Assembly: GCA_034387635.1 (NCBI GenBank)
Contig: JAOANU010000020.1
Span: 186,001-250,000 of the forward strand
Reading direction: 5' to 3'
Length of the DNA: 64,000 nucleotides
Source of the DNA: Rhodosporidiobolus odoratus
Lineage: Eukaryota > Basidiomycota > Microbotryomycetes > Sporidiobolales > Sporidiobolaceae
Below are positions 11,426 to 24,140 of the stretch, in pieces. Numbering within the stretch: position 1 is the first letter of the stretch; each line of letters starts with the position of its first letter. The notes beneath the pieces are model-generated. The model searched no databases. It was not told the origin of the DNA and saw only the letters and a list, made by a program, of their open reading frames with translations. The translations under genes were made by a program, and so were the position numbers.

Positions 11426-12000
11426 GGTTGACGACGCTGGTACTGGCAGTGACTCGAAGCGGAGGAGCTATGTGCCCAGAGATGCAAAGAAGGAGTGTGA
11501 AGAGAGTGAAGGAGAGAAGCGTAAGCTGGCTCCGCCCTTTTTACCTCGTCGCTATTCCCGGAAGAAGAGGGAGGAGAGGCTGTGGTAGCCAACGCCGGAC
11601 GGACATTCGGAAGTACCGAGCGAGGTCTCTTACTCCAGCCGTCAACGGAAGAAAAGCGAGAGGACGCTTCGGAGGAAGATAGGGGGAACCTCCGATGAAA
11701 CCTCCGACGTCCGACGGAGAGAGAGAGAGCACCGCCTCGCCTTCGTGAACGCCAAGGAGGTTGTGCAGCACCAAACACCGAGTAGCATGCACGCAGTTGC
11801 ATTGCGAGGGTACAGCAGAACGAGTCTGCAGGGGCAAGAGTTAGCCCACCTCGACAACAACCGCTGCACGGCGGAATTGAGAAGGTCGGGATTTCCGACA
11901 TCAACTAGGGATGACCGCACCTCTATCGTTACAACACTCCAAGCGAAGTTCCGAGCAACTCCGCCAGCCATCCGACGCAAAAACCGTCACATAGAGCAAC
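11426..12000. other. Intergenic, RTA1-like promoter side
   Basis: No gene seen. One reverse copy of GACCTTCTCAA lies at 11877-11887. Confidence 0.55.
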
Positions 12001-13255
12001 TCAAGCCGCCGCTGTCGGTACTTCCTTCTCCTCCTCCGTCTTTCGTTTCTTCGCCGTCGCCCCCTCGCCATTTTCCCCTGGGACTTCTTTGTCCGTCGCT
12101 GCTGCGGCACCACTCTCAATCGTCGAGGCAGCGCGTTTCGTGCCGACTGTCGGTGTAGGCGTTGCCGATGCTGGCGAAGCGGCAGCAGGAGCAGTAGCGT
12201 TCACAGCCGGTGATGCCTTCTTCTTGCCGACCACGACTCCGGGGAGGGTCTTCTTCTTGCCCTTCTTTGGTGCGGCGGCAGCTTTGGCGGGAGCGGGGGC
12301 TGTCGAAGGCGCCGGGGTTGCAGTAGAACTTGATGCGAGTGGAGGAGAGACGGCCGGTGGTGCTGGCGGAGCTGCTCGTTTGGTGACGGCTCTGTTGAAT
12401 GCGAGGTGATTTCATGAGTACATTACCAGCGTGAGGACGAATACTTGCCCGCTGACAGGGCGAACTTGGCAAACGACACAAGGAGAAGCACGCACGCTCG
12501 GAACCCTTTCATATCTTCCAACTCTTGCCGCTTTCGTTCCTTCTCTTCGTCGTTGCCTTCATCGATCATCGAGTCGAGGAAAGAGATCTCGTCTTCATCC
12601 AGGGCGCGGAACTGGTTCTCTGCAAGAATTGAGCGGTTAAAGTAGATATTGGCGGAGTGGAGAGGTCGGACAGAGGGCGTAAACGGGAGCGGAAGAGAAA
12701 GGAGGTGGGTAGAATGTCAGAAGTCACGGACTGGTCCACAGGCTTGAACGGGCCTTGGTAGCCAGGCAAGGGGGACTCCGGCGGAAAAAGTAAACGCACT
12801 GAACTTGATCTGCTCGTCGAACGCTTCTTGCTTCTTGTCCTGCAGTAGCAATACCAAAATCAGCACGGGGTACTTGGTGCGGGTAAGATGCGTAGCATGT
12901 GCGCAGAAAGCGCGTTATTACTGCCCTTCCTTCTGCACACAGCAACTCGTCCAGCATTGGAGCCGACCCTATGCGCACGCGTCGGTATGAGCCGACCGTT
13001 ATGGCGCGCTTAGAGGGTAACCTGAAGGTGGCGAAAACACGGCTGACGAACCTTGTTCTCCTGCAACTTCTCCCACAACGACCTGCCATCATAAGGTGCC
13101 TCGTTCTGGACCTCTTGCGGTGGAGCCTGTCCAATCCTCTCATAAGCAGCTTTCCACTCTTCCTCTCTCTTCTTCTTGGCTTCTTCTAGTGCGGTTGAAG
13201 AGACGAAACGGGATGCGACTCCGCTTGAGAGGGCTGACGGGGGAGCGTCCGACAT
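12001..13255 (-). CDS. NIP30/FAM192A-type nuclear protein
   Basis: Four exons (13052-13255, 12800-12839, 12496-12619, 12001-12391) join in frame to 252 residues. The N-terminal half is the NIP30 (FAM192A/PSME3IP1) domain: SRFVSSTALEEAKKKREEEW, then YDGRSLWEKLQENKDKKQEA, then FKNQFRALDEDEISFLDSM. In animals this family binds the nuclear proteasome activator PA28-gamma; the role in fungi is not established. The C-terminal half is low-complexity Ala/Pro/Lys with basic clusters (KKGKKK, KKRK) that could act as nuclear signals. Introns 1-3 are 212, 180 and 104 nt. It sits between the complex I gene and the RTA1-like gene on the same strand. Confidence 0.87.
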
Positions 13256-13787
13256 GGCTGAAAGCTGAGGAGGGAGGCGGAGTGGTGACTAGTTCGGGTG
13301 TTTAGAGGCGGGCTGAGCGTTACTGCGAGGTAGACAAGCGAGTTCGGCGGAAGCAACGACGTGAGCGGAAGCGAAGCCAAGAAGCACAACGACACCGACT
13401 TTCCGAACTGTTGCAATCGGTGCGTCTCGCTCTAGCACGCTGAGATAGAGCGGAATTGCAGTGTGTGAAGCGCGAAGCCATGTTCGACACACGGGAGGAG
13501 GGAAAGACGCCACACAAAGATTCTTGACCCTCGACCTCGTCTCCTCGCACGGCGCTAATGCGGCGATTCGGACTCGATTACAAGGCTCGAATGAGGAAAG
13601 GTTGGAAGAAAATCAAGAACAGAGGGCGTTGAAAGAAAGATGACGTGGAAAGAAGGAAGAAGAAAACGATCGCCTATCCACTGCTTCCTCTTCACGGCGA
13701 TGGGTTGGGCACAGCAACATTGTCGGTACCGACACCGGGGAGACTGGCAGCCATCAAACGAGTCGTCAGCACCCGGAAAACGTGATT
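13256..13787. other. Intergenic
   Basis: 532 bp holding the presumed 3' UTR of the complex I gene and the promoter of the NIP30-type gene. No other feature recognised. Confidence 0.55.
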
Positions 13788-15780
13788 CTAGAGGGAGGGG
13801 AAGGCGTACGAGATACCGATGTTGTCAGGCAAAGCGATGTTGGGGTCCGTCGAGCTGAGCAGACTTCCACCGAACAGAACCTGTCCGTTCTGGAGCTTGT
13901 AGTCGTGAATGCGCTTCTCAACCTCGGGGCCTGCATGATTCAGCGTGTCAACAGTCAGCCGCATTTCCCTCCGCAAGATAGAGAAGAAGGAAAAAGGCAA
14001 CGCACGGAAGTGCCTCAACAGCCCCTGCACAGGCCAAGCCGCCGCATCCCCAAGTGCACAGATCGTATGCCCCTCAATCTGCTTAGTCAACTCCCACAAC
14101 ATCTCAATCTCCCTCTCATGCGCCCGGCCGACCACAAACCGGTCCATCATCTTCTCCAACCAAGTAGTGCCCTCTCGACACGGAGTGCATTGACCGCACG
14201 ACTCGTGCTTGTAGAATTTGGCGAAGCGGGCAATGGCTCGGACGATGTCGGTTTCTTTGTTCATGACGATGACGGCACCGGTACCGAGACCGGATTGAAG
14301 GTCGCGAAGGGAATCAAAGTCCATGCTGCGCTTGCGACCCTAAGGTCAGTAAAGCTTGCGACGAAGGAGAGAGGAATGGCTGAACGACGTACAGAGCCTC
14401 CTCGCAGTCGTGCTTCGGCAAAACCGGGACGGAGGAACCACCAGGGATGATACCAAGGAGATTGTCCCATCCACCCCGAACACCTCCACAATGCTTCTCG
14501 ATCAAGTCCTGCAATGGAATCGACATCTCCTCCTCGACCACGCAAGGCTTGTTGACGTGCCCGGAAATGCAGAACAGCTTGGTGCCCTGGTTGCGCTCGC
14601 GACCGAACCCAGCGAACCAACTCGCACCGCGACGGATGATGGTCGGCGCGACGGCGACAGTTTCGACGTTGGCAACGGTGGTGGGGCAACCGAAGAGACC
14701 GACGTCGGCGGGGAAGGGGGGCTTGAGCCGGGGCTTGCCCTGCTTGCCCTCGATCGACTCGATGAGCGCCGTCTCTTCTCCGCAGATATAGGCACCAGCT
14801 CCGCGATGCAAGTAGACGTCAAAGTCGTACCCCGAACCGCAGGCGTTCTTGCCGATGAAGCCCGCCTTGTAGGCCTCCTGGATCGCCTGCTCGACGTGGT
14901 CGGACTCTTGGAAGAACTCTCCGCGAATGTAGATGTAGGCTGTGACGGGTGGAAGCGCGGAAAGAGGCGGGAGGAAGAAGCGTTTGACGTGCGCGGGAAG
15001 GGCAGACGGGAGGAGCAGGAAGACGGCGACAAAGATGCCGCAGATGGTGGTAGAGCAAGCAACATCATCAGTTTGGAGGATAACGAGAATGGGAAGGGAT
15101 AGATGCGCACCGGCGTTGGCGTTCATGGCACGACCAGCCACCAAGCATCCCTCGATGAGCTTGTGAGGGTCACCGCGAAGGATCTCGCGATCCTTGCTGT
15201 GGATTCACGAAGAAGCGTCAGTCCCACCCGTTCCGAGGGAAAAAAGAGGGAGAGTGAACGCACCAAGTTCCGGGCTCACCCTCGTCGGCGTTGACGACAA
15301 GGTACCTCGGCCTACCATCCTTCTCCCATCCCGGCTTGTTCATGAAAGACCACTTGAGGCCAGAAGGGAAACCGGCACCACCGCGACCACGAAGACCGGA
15401 ATCCTTGATCTGCTGAATGATCCACGAATCGCCTTTGTTGACGATGTCCTTGGTTCGGTGCCAGTCGCCACGGGCCTATGCGAGATGAAGCGGGAAGGTC
15501 AGCCGATAGCCAATATGGATCGGAGGGTGGGAATGAGCGAAGGGGAGACGAGACTGACCATGGCACCCTTGATACCGTAGTCCCCGGTGCGGTAAGCGTT
15601 GCTGAAGATTCGGTCCTGATCCCTGAGACCTCCATGACGCTTTACGGGGTTGTGAGCGGCATCCTGAACGGTGGCCAACCCACGCCTGTGGAGTTTGGCG
15701 GCGGCGGGTCGGGGAATCGAGGCGGTAGAATGGAGAGTGGCACGGGCCAATTGAGGCAGGACTGTGCGAGCAGCAGACAT
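13788..15780 (-). CDS. NDUFV1: NADH:ubiquinone oxidoreductase 51-kDa subunit (complex I)
   Basis: Six exons (15559-15780, 15264-15475, 15111-15196, 14393-14939, 14006-14325, 13788-13930) join in frame to 509 residues. This matrix-arm subunit binds NADH and FMN and carries iron-sulfur cluster N3. The Arg/Ala-rich first 40 residues look like a mitochondrial presequence. The sequence shows the nucleotide-binding glycine motif [39 protein letters not shown], and the 4Fe-4S ligands in [12 protein letters not shown] plus the later cysteine in HTICALGD. Length and motif order match the fungal family. I chose the ATG at 15780 because upstream codons in the same frame lack an ATG. Its presence shows a complex I-bearing fungus. 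Confidence 0.97.
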
Positions 15781-17793
15781 GGTAGAAGTAGCGACCAGCG
15801 CAGAGCTGGAGTGTAAAGAGAGGGGCAAGGGAGACGAGGCGAAGGTGGTTGGTCAATTTCATGCCAGCGCTTGCCTCCGCTCAGTATGAGCTGAGCTCTG
15901 CTTATTTACTCACTAAAGACTGTGACTACCCGGCCTACGCTTTCGCTGAAGCGCTCCAAGGCGGCGCTCGTCTTTCCCTTCTCGATTTTCCTTTTCCCTT
16001 GTCGCCTGGCTCCCCCGTCTCAGGCTTCGCCGCATATTCCTGGAGCGGGATCACTAGAGTCCCACAATGGGTCCAGTGCGCCTGACCAGCTGGCCAAACT
16101 GAGCAGCCATCTTCCCGCATTGACAGCGTCATCTGCTTGAACTCTCGCTTTTTCCTCCGCCATTCTTTTTCTTGGTTTCTTGCTACTACTTCTGCTTTCT
16201 ACAGAGTTACAAACTACAGCCCAGCGACTTGTCCCGAAAAGAAGGATCGCTAGAGTCCACTGGCGGCAGTCTCCGCCGCTTCAACACTTGTGGAAAAGAG
16301 GTGGAAGACTCCGAGGGCCCGCCGCTACGGTCGACGAAGCAAAGCTAGGATAAGGGCGGTGACTGCCGTTCAGTCGCAGTAGCTCGAGGCACGCGAACGA
16401 GTCGAGTCCAGGAGGTATTGCGGACAGGGTCAAGCCACAGAGCCTGACGCTGTGCTGAAAAAGCAGGAAGCGTGCAAGAAAGGGTCGACCCCGCCGAGGA
16501 AGCGACAAAAGGACAGCCCTTGAGGCGACCGCCGTAGATGGTGAGGCAAGCTCGGTTAGCGAGAAGCTGAGGCGAGTCTGGAATGGAGCAGGGTGAAAAG
16601 AAGAGGACGACGAAGCCAAGTAAGCGGCTCGAGAGTGGAAGGCCCGGAGATCCAGATCAGAGGGGTCGAGCACCATAGCAGGCTTGAGCCTCTATCGCCG
16701 GAGCGGCCAAGGCGTCCGTTCAAGTCGATCTTGGGCTTCCGCCCCGTCGCCGCTTCACCCGGACGATGCGGCTCGCAGGAGGAAGTTGGGGCGACGACGG
16801 GTTGGCGCTAATCCCAGCCAGTATCGCTAGGCCTGCTGACCCGAGCAGCGGCGCGGTAAAGAGGCGTACTGATCCGCCTACCTCGTCCAACACCCTCACT
16901 CAAGAGTCGTCAAAACATGACGAGCACAGCCCGTCCGAAGCTTGAAGGCAGGCTGGTTGGATGTCTGCACAATCCTGTGCCGTCTGGAAGTGTTTTGAGA
17001 GCAGCGCAAGGTTGTGCTGAGGCTGTGGGGAGAGACAGGAGGTTGGGGGAGAAGTTTGGTGAACCAACGAGAGCTTCCCGGTCGGAGAGGCGGTAGGGCG
17101 CAGGATCGGGTCGAGCAGGAGTGATCAGGCAGAACGTATAGCTGCTGAGGCTGCTGCACTCGATGTAGCATCACCTGTACTGGCGCAGCACAAGTGACCC
17201 AATGTCCCGCCTCTCTCGCACACGAAAGTTGAGCTGATTCACAGTTCGGCTCTGCGCTCTGCTCATCTCACCCAAGAGGGAGAGCGATGGTCGCCACGCC
17301 TGGGACACGTTCCAGTCAACGCAACCGTAAAAAGAGCCAACGCGCGCTCAACCTCGATCCAACCCAAGACGATGCCGTTCCTCCTCCGCTGCCTGGGACC
17401 GGCTCTTCGCGACGTGAGTTCGTTCCTGCAACTTGTAGAGACTCGACCGCGCTTACCTTGTCCGGTCCAATCCTGCATTCCACACGCCCCTTGCTTTCAC
17501 CGAACCAAACATTCCTGACATGAATTTCCGACCCGTGTTTGGACTGGGTCGCGTTTCCCCGATTTCTCATGATCGCTTGTTTATTACTCCCATCTCATTT
17601 ACGCGACTTACCTTTGATTGGGTTACCCCTCTCCCATCTCTCGCTACTCATCTCACTGGGTACACTACACCTGTGACTACTACCTCGCTCTCACACTCTA
17701 CCCCTCCTCCGCCTTCGTCAAACAACCTCGACTACATCACCCCATCATCGTTACCCCTTCCCTCCGCCTGTTCCACCCTGCCTCTCGACGACC
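15781..17793. other. 2-kb divergent intergenic region with one weak ORF
   Basis: This separates the complex I gene from the plus-strand C2H2-like gene and should hold both promoters. Upstream of 17794 lies a strongly pyrimidine-rich tract (about 17600-17790) as seen in many fungal 5' regions. A minus-strand ORF at 16281-16676 (131 codons, leucine-rich near its centre) has an ATG, but no supporting exons or family. I do not call it. Confidence 0.5.
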
Positions 17794-20700
17794 ATGCTCG
17801 TCCTACCCGACCCTCCCTATGGCCTCGATGAACCCATCCTCCCCTTCCCCCCCACCGACCTTGCCCCCACCAACCCTCCGGCTAAAAAACTCAAACAACA
17901 ACGATCGGCCAAACGCAAATACCCTACCACCGCCATGGACATCTCGGAACTGCCCATCTTTCCCTCGTCCATTCCCGCTCCTTTCGCCATCACCCCCTCG
18001 GCCCTCCCTTCCCACCTTCCTCTTTCAAACAAATCCGCCAATGCTCGCGGTAAAGTCCTCTCGTCTGCGGTAAAGGGGAAAGCCAAGAAGGGCAAGGGCA
18101 AGGCGGGTACCATCGCGGTTGACGGCGACGAGTTTGACGGCGAAGGCGACGAAGACGACGGAACTGGAGTTGAGGTTCCCGCTTTTCTTGCGCCCGATTA
18201 CACCCTCAATCCAGCTGGACCGGCTAGCAACTCGGATACCGACTTCAAGTGTCCCAACTGCGACAAGGTGTATCGAGGGAAGCATGCGAGGAGTATCTGG
18301 AGGAGGCATTTGCAGGACAAGCATGGGATTCCGCTCAGCGCTCAACCGAAGAGGACGAGGTGGGACAACGGTACGTTCTTGCTTTCTTCCTCCAGCTCAA
18401 CTCAGCCTGCATGCTCATCGTTCTTCTGTCGGTGCTGCAGACGCAAGTCGGCCCAAGTCGGAAGAGGAGAAGCGCGCCCGTACGCTCGACTCGAAGCGAA
18501 AATGGGCTCGCAGGAACCGCGCCGGCAAGTCTGGCAAGGACGCAACTGCGAATCCGACTGGCGACCTCGACGTTGGCGATGGTAGCGTCGGTACCCCCGC
18601 TTCGGAAGATGCAAGCCTCGACTTTGGCGACGAGAGCGCCGATGCCGACTCTTCGTTCGATGCGACCAACGTTGCCGGCTGGACGACGGAAGGCGCGGCG
18701 GCTATGAACGGTCTCGCTGGGGTTGCGCGAGGTGGCAGCGCGCCCCTCGGGGCAGCACCGGCTGACACTCGCTTCGGGGCTTATGGCCCTCCTGTTGCTC
18801 GCCCTGCCGGCCTTCCTCAGCTCGATGGCTACGGCCCCATGCGCACCGCCAACTCTCTCCCTCCTCTTCCGCCGTACGGCAACGGACAGGAGACCGTCTC
18901 TCTCGCCGGCTCGTCTTACCAGTCTTATCCCTCTCAGCCTCCGTCCGGCAATGCCTCTCCATTCCACCCTTCGTCGAACACCAACCCTTACTCTCACCCT
19001 CTCCTCTCGCACTCGTCAGCCCTTTCCGGCCTGCCCGCTCTCGAGCAGTCTCACCTCTCCCATGTCGGCGCCCCTCCTCCGTCCCTCTACGACACCTCCC
19101 AGGGCATCAACCCCCTCAACCCTCTCCTCGCCCCACCAGCTCACACCATCCGCCGTCCCGCCTCGAACCCCAACCCTGCTATAAACGCTCTCCCCTTACC
19201 GTACGACATCCCCACCGCCAGTCGACACTCCCCCGCCCCTCCAGGACCTATTCTTGCCGGTCAAATCGCTCCCGTCGCGAACTCGTACTACTCCCGCCGT
19301 GCCTCGCCTAATCGACCTCTCCCTCCCGGTCTCGAAAGCCCCGTCAAACTTGGCGCCAAGAAGCCTAAACCTTCCGGTTTCTCAGCGGTCGATGGTGCTC
19401 AACCTCAAGCTCACCCACATCACCCTCGAGAGGATGCGGCGGGCATCTTGCTCGCTCTCAAGGCTGGACCGAGTAGTCCGATGAGCTTGTCGCATATGCA
19501 AAGTCCGGTGTCGAATCTTCGGGATCGGGATACGGCGGAAGAGGATGAAAAAGACGAGGACGAGGCGAGACAGGTCGAGGCGCAGTTGTTTGGTGGTTTC
19601 AACGTCGGCCATGGTGACGGTGCTCGTCCTTCACGTCGTACGGGCGTTCTCGCCGAACCGGTCGCCATCGTCTCGCCTCAAAAGCGAAAACGGAGTGCCT
19701 CCCCACCTGCAGCGCCGGCAATGACCTACTCTTCCAGTTCCGGCGGTGAGGGCTCGGCAGCGGCGGCTCATGCTCTCCTTGCTACGGCAAAGAAGGCTCA
19801 CTCGATCTACGGTAGCGCTGGTCGTCCTTCGGCGGTTCGAGGCGCGACTTGGACTCACGCGAGTCTGGTCGCTACGCCCACTCCGAATTATGGCTGGCTC
19901 AGGAATGGCGGGATGGCGAGCTCGCCGGATGTGGGTGGACATGCTGGTAACGGTGCTGGCCGGGAGAGCGACGGCGACTACCCTGCAGATGGGGACGATG
20001 AGGGAGAAGGCGACTTGAGGGGGCTTGATGATGAGCCGTTCTCGTCTTCGAGTGGTGGGAGGCGTCCTCGAGGCAGGAGTGGATCGCCAACTCGAAAGAC
20101 TCGGAGGACGGGCGAGCATGGAGGGTCTTCCTCTTCCGGTGGCGTCGGTGGTGCGAGCTCTTCGTCTCAACCTCGACCTCTTGGTCATCCCGTCGGCCTC
20201 ACTTCTGAGCTCGGCGACTTCGACATGCGGCACCACTCTTCTTCCTCCCTTTCGAGGGTGTCGCATCACCATGACCCGCTGAGGGACATCGACGACCATC
20301 CCTTGAGCTCGTCGGCCCCCGCCGGTGGCTTCCACCCTGCTCACCTTCAGACTCCCGCTCAGCCCGCTCGGGGCGAAGGCTCCTCGTCTGGTACCGACGG
20401 CACGAATGGCAATGCCACGCTCCTCTCTTCCGTCGGTCGACCCTACGGCGGCGCCTCTCACCAAACCCACTACCACGACCCGTTCCTCGCCCACTCATCC
20501 AACTCGGGATCGGCCACTCTCCTACCCTTCGCTAGTGCGACTCCGGTCCAACCTTCCGCAGTCCCGAGGGACATGCGAGCTTCCTCCCCTCCCTTTACCA
20601 GCTACCTCTTCTCCTCCCCCGCTCACCCTGGATTCTCCAAGGCCCTCGGCTTGACTGCTGCACCTGGTCCTGGCGTTCTAAGCTATGGTCACGGCGGAGA

Positions 20701-21031
20701 AGGCACCCCCGGTTCGGTCTTCTCGGCTGGGTCGGGCAGGTTCGCCAACGGCGGCAGCAACGGCGGTGGCAGGGAACGGGAGTTTTCCAACGGCAGTATC
20801 ATCTCGTTTGATGGCCTCATCTCGGGCATGACTTCGTCCACAAGGGAGGCTAAGACGCCTAAGATGGCGAGGATGGGGTTTGAAGGGGCTGTGGGTCGTC
20901 GGGGTCAGGAAGACGAGGATGAGGCGTTCCCGGATGAAGAGGATGGGGAGGAGGAGCAGTTTGGGGAGGATGAAATACCGGATGTGGCGGAAAGCTCTGG
21001 GGATGACGAGGAGGACGAAGATGAAGACTAA
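17794..21031 (+). CDS. Large C2H2-like zinc-finger regulator
   Basis: Two exons (17794-18370 and 18441-21031) separated by a 70-nt intron join in frame to 1055 residues. A single zinc-finger-like module lies at about residues 152-177: CPNC, then RGKHARSIWRRH, ending LQDKH. It is followed by a basic block (KRTRWDNDASRPKSEEEKRA, then SKRKWARRNRAGK). I recall similar single-finger proteins with this basic extension in other basidiomycetes, but no characterised role. Spacing is C-x2-C-x15-H-x4-H, longer than the usual x12. The rest is low complexity: Pro/Ser/Gly-rich stretches, a KRKR block at about residue 620, and a strongly acidic tail. A nuclear DNA-binding role is inferred. The start context ACCATG is good. 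Confidence 0.8.
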
Positions 21032-22225
21032 GAAGGAGGTGCGTTTCCTGCTGTTCCTATTTCTGTGGCTCTGCCTTGCTGACCTGTTCTTTGGTCTGTA
21101 CAGTCTCTTTCCAGCTTGCTTTACCCAATAACTGTCGCCTTAGGCCTGTATACCTCGCATGTCCCTTCGCTTCCTCTGTCGTTCTCTCTTGTCGTCCCAT
21201 TGCCTCCACTCAGCCTGTTCGATCGCACGTCTGCACAGTTTTCTCTTTGCTGTCTTTCCACCCATCCACGTCTATACTTTGCATCGTCTCTTCCGTCCCC
21301 CTTTTCCGCGCTTTGCAATCATCGTGTTACCGTGCGTGTCGATTTTACCATCCCGTCGTCTTGTCTTCTCTTCTCGCAACTTCTTCACCTTGCTCAAGAG
21401 AGTCTAGCTCCTCTCCACGTGTGCAAGTGCCCGTTCGGGTCTCTGATCCAACCTGCACATCGGCAGGCGAGAATGACCACGAGAGATGCTTCAAGATACT
21501 GATCGTTCTTCAAGCTTCATCGATCATCGCCTGATGGTCGGTGACGTCCAGGTCCCGCTTGAGGCTTTCAACGGAATCGGAGGAGGAACGAGTACGATTC
21601 CGTGGGTGCGGGTGTGTAGTGAGCGTGCGGAGAGCTACTAGATGCGAGCCGCACGGATGAAGCGAGAGAAAGGAAGGTGTTCCGCTCGCTTGACAAGAGG
21701 GAGTGCGGCGAGAGAGGAAGTTGGACTTCGTCGCTCATCGCTCCTCGCACGCTCACTGCTAGAGCTTGCTAGATCAGCTACCTGTGCTTTCAGTTTTAGC
21801 TGTCGCTGCAAGGGAACGAATACCCATTCTGACAGTCGTCGGCGGCCCCATACCCTTCAGCATACGACTCTCGCTGCCTCCGGCTAGCCTGCGAGCCCAA
21901 GAAGCACGTACGCGCACGACAGACAGCACGAAACAACTCGGTTGAGAAGGTCATATTTTGCCGGACGGCTCGATCGTCCACACATTCGTAGTGCGCACGC
22001 GGGTGTATGGCGGATCTTTGACCCCAAGTCGGCTCGAGTCAATCATACGCAGGGCGACGGGGGTGCAGAAGAGCGCAGCACCACAGTTACCGAGGTTGTC
22101 CGCGGCAGGTCCGCTACGCCTCGTTCGAACACCGAGCATGTCAGCCCCTCTCGCCCTCGCTTTTGGCTGCCTTCCCCCTTCTTCATCGCCCGCACACTCC
22201 GCGACAGTGATCTGTCTCGACCGTC
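21032..22225. other. Gene-free stretch
   Basis: The first part is pyrimidine-rich 3' flank of the C2H2-like gene. No consistent exon chain found. One reverse copy of GACCTTCTCAA at 21942-21952. Confidence 0.5.
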
Positions 22226-23475
22226 ATGCCGCCCACCGCCGTCCCTTGGGTAGTGCCCGAGCTGGCAGCACTGCTAGTCGACAAACTTGCGGAGGACGAG
22301 TACAAAGACCGCTTGTTGCATGTAAGCCAGCTGCGCGAGCCTGCGCGAACCGAATTCAGCAACACAATTCCCTTTGAGCCAAGCCACCAAGTTTTCGACA
22401 GTACGTTGCCTTGTCTATCTACACACAATCGACTGGAATTCGCACTGCTTGCTGACTTCCGATGTCGTCACGTTGACAGGCCAAATTTCGCTTATTGTGA
22501 TGCTGAGTCTACACAGTATTACGACCTTGAGGGAGCAGACGGTTCCGCTCCGAGACAACGACGTGAGTCCGCTGCCTTTCAAATCTGCACCCACTGACAG
22601 TTCCGGCCTTTCGCAGAAAATCACCGTGTTCACCGTGCCGCCCTTTGAATCAGCAGTGGAGCGGCAACGGCGTCGTATCTCGGGGTCCGAAAAGACGATC
22701 GCCGTGAAGAACTATTACGCGCAAGGAAGCCCGTACGGTTTCCACCAGCGTCCCAGCTCGCATCTAACGGTCACTTAACGAGAACGGTCTTCTCCACAGA
22801 GACGTCAAATACAATGTCCGATTCGAAGCACCACCAGCATACCTTGTGCCCTACTTCCACGACCTGCCTGAACTGCCAGGGCAACCCCGGTACCCTCAAG
22901 GCTGCCGCGGTCTTAACGGCTACGGCGTGTTCCTCCGTTGCCTCCAAGGTATCTGTGGTCTAGACCTCTCAATAAGACCGCTGCGGGCGGCTCGCCCGGT
23001 CGACGCTTCCGACCTTCGCACCTCGCCAGCGCTAGTGGAGCATTGGCGGAATATACGGCTTATTATGGTCCATCACGAGTTCCTCCTCACGCGCGAATCA
23101 GACGACCTGTATCTCCAGTTGAATCGCCACGACATCAAAATTCTACAAATCCTACTCGAGCAGGGATCTGAGGTACTTGGTCAAGCCGGGACGAAGGGGA
23201 TCGCCGAAGCAGCCGCGTTGGAAGAATGCAAATGGCGGCTTTGGGCCCATTACGCCGGCAAGGCGGATGTTCAGGAGGCGTGGAACCTCGATCAGCGGCA
23301 TAGTATACACGCCCGGGGGGTGGACGGAATATGGAGACAGGTGATTACTAAACATATGGGCAGCAGAGCAATTGCGACACTTGCCGAGGAAAATCTGGCA
23401 AGCTACGAGGAGGCCAGCGAGTTCGTAGAGGTACCGTCACTATTCACCTCTCTTGTGTGCATTCACCCTGACTAG
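22226..23475 (+). CDS. Hypothetical protein, four exons
   Basis: ATG at 22226; exons 22226-22400, 22480-22562, 22617-22732 and 22800-23475 have GT-AG borders with CTGAC-like branch sites in the first two introns, and join in frame to 349 residues. I do not recognise the family. The protein begins MPPTAVPWVVPELAALLVDK, has the short segment KITVFTVPPFESAVERQRRR, and an aromatic/proline segment AYLVPYFHDLPELPGQPRYP. The C-terminal third is helical and charged. An alternative last intron could begin at about 23431 (GAG-GTACCG) and end at the TAG at 23473-23475, so the C-terminus is uncertain. No signal peptide or membrane helix is evident. Function unknown; a recently arisen or fast-evolving gene is possible. 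Confidence 0.45.
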
Positions 23476-24140
23476 CTTGTTGTTGAAGACTCTACTTCAG
23501 CATGTCGTCCCGCAGGCAGAGGAGTTACGAGCCCGTTCCCTTGCCAAATCCTCGCCGTCGTCGCGTTACTGGCCAAAAGATCGTCGTCTTCTTTTGTGAT
23601 ACACCACGTGCGCCCGCACTGCCGAAAAGGATTACCGAAAATCGTACTGACACTTCGGTTCTGCTGCAGCTCGCTTCGCTCTGCCTGTTCACCTTTGCCA
23701 ATTCCTCTCTCCAGACTACCGGTCTCCATCCCTGCGATCTCCCTGGTTCTGTCTGCAGATCGGCACATTATGTAAGGCGCGAGGTCATGTACCGTAGAAC
23801 GAGAGCAGTTATAGCATCTGGCTCTTTTTCGGCTTTCCTTTCTCTCAAGGCGATACAGGGCTTTACTGCTTTACGTCCAGGACAGTTTTGTTTGTATCTG
23901 ACCTTACCGTATCTGACCCTACCAACGGTGAGAAAAGCGAGACCACGCATTGACCCAAGCTCTTCGAGCATATGAGGGAAGAAAAGACAGAGATGAGGGA
24001 GAAGGAAGTCCATCGATGAGAAGGCGTCCGTCACTGGGGAGTAGTACAAACTAGGCTGGGGCGATACGATGTTAGGCTCGAGCGATCGCGGAACGGAAAG
24101 GAAGCGGGAAATCATGTGCGAGCGATCTGCGGTATGGCTT
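23476..24140. other. Gene-free stretch
   Basis: Convergent 3' flanks of the hypothetical gene and the GPI-protein gene. It contains a short imperfect tandem (TATCTGACCTTACCG, TATCTGACCCTACCA) at about 23897-23926. No further gene seen. Confidence 0.5.

Noticed and set aside
16281..16676. Minus-strand ORF of 131 codons with leucine-rich centre
   Set aside because: It starts with ATG but has no recognisable family, no flanking exons and sits in a long promoter region; likely chance.
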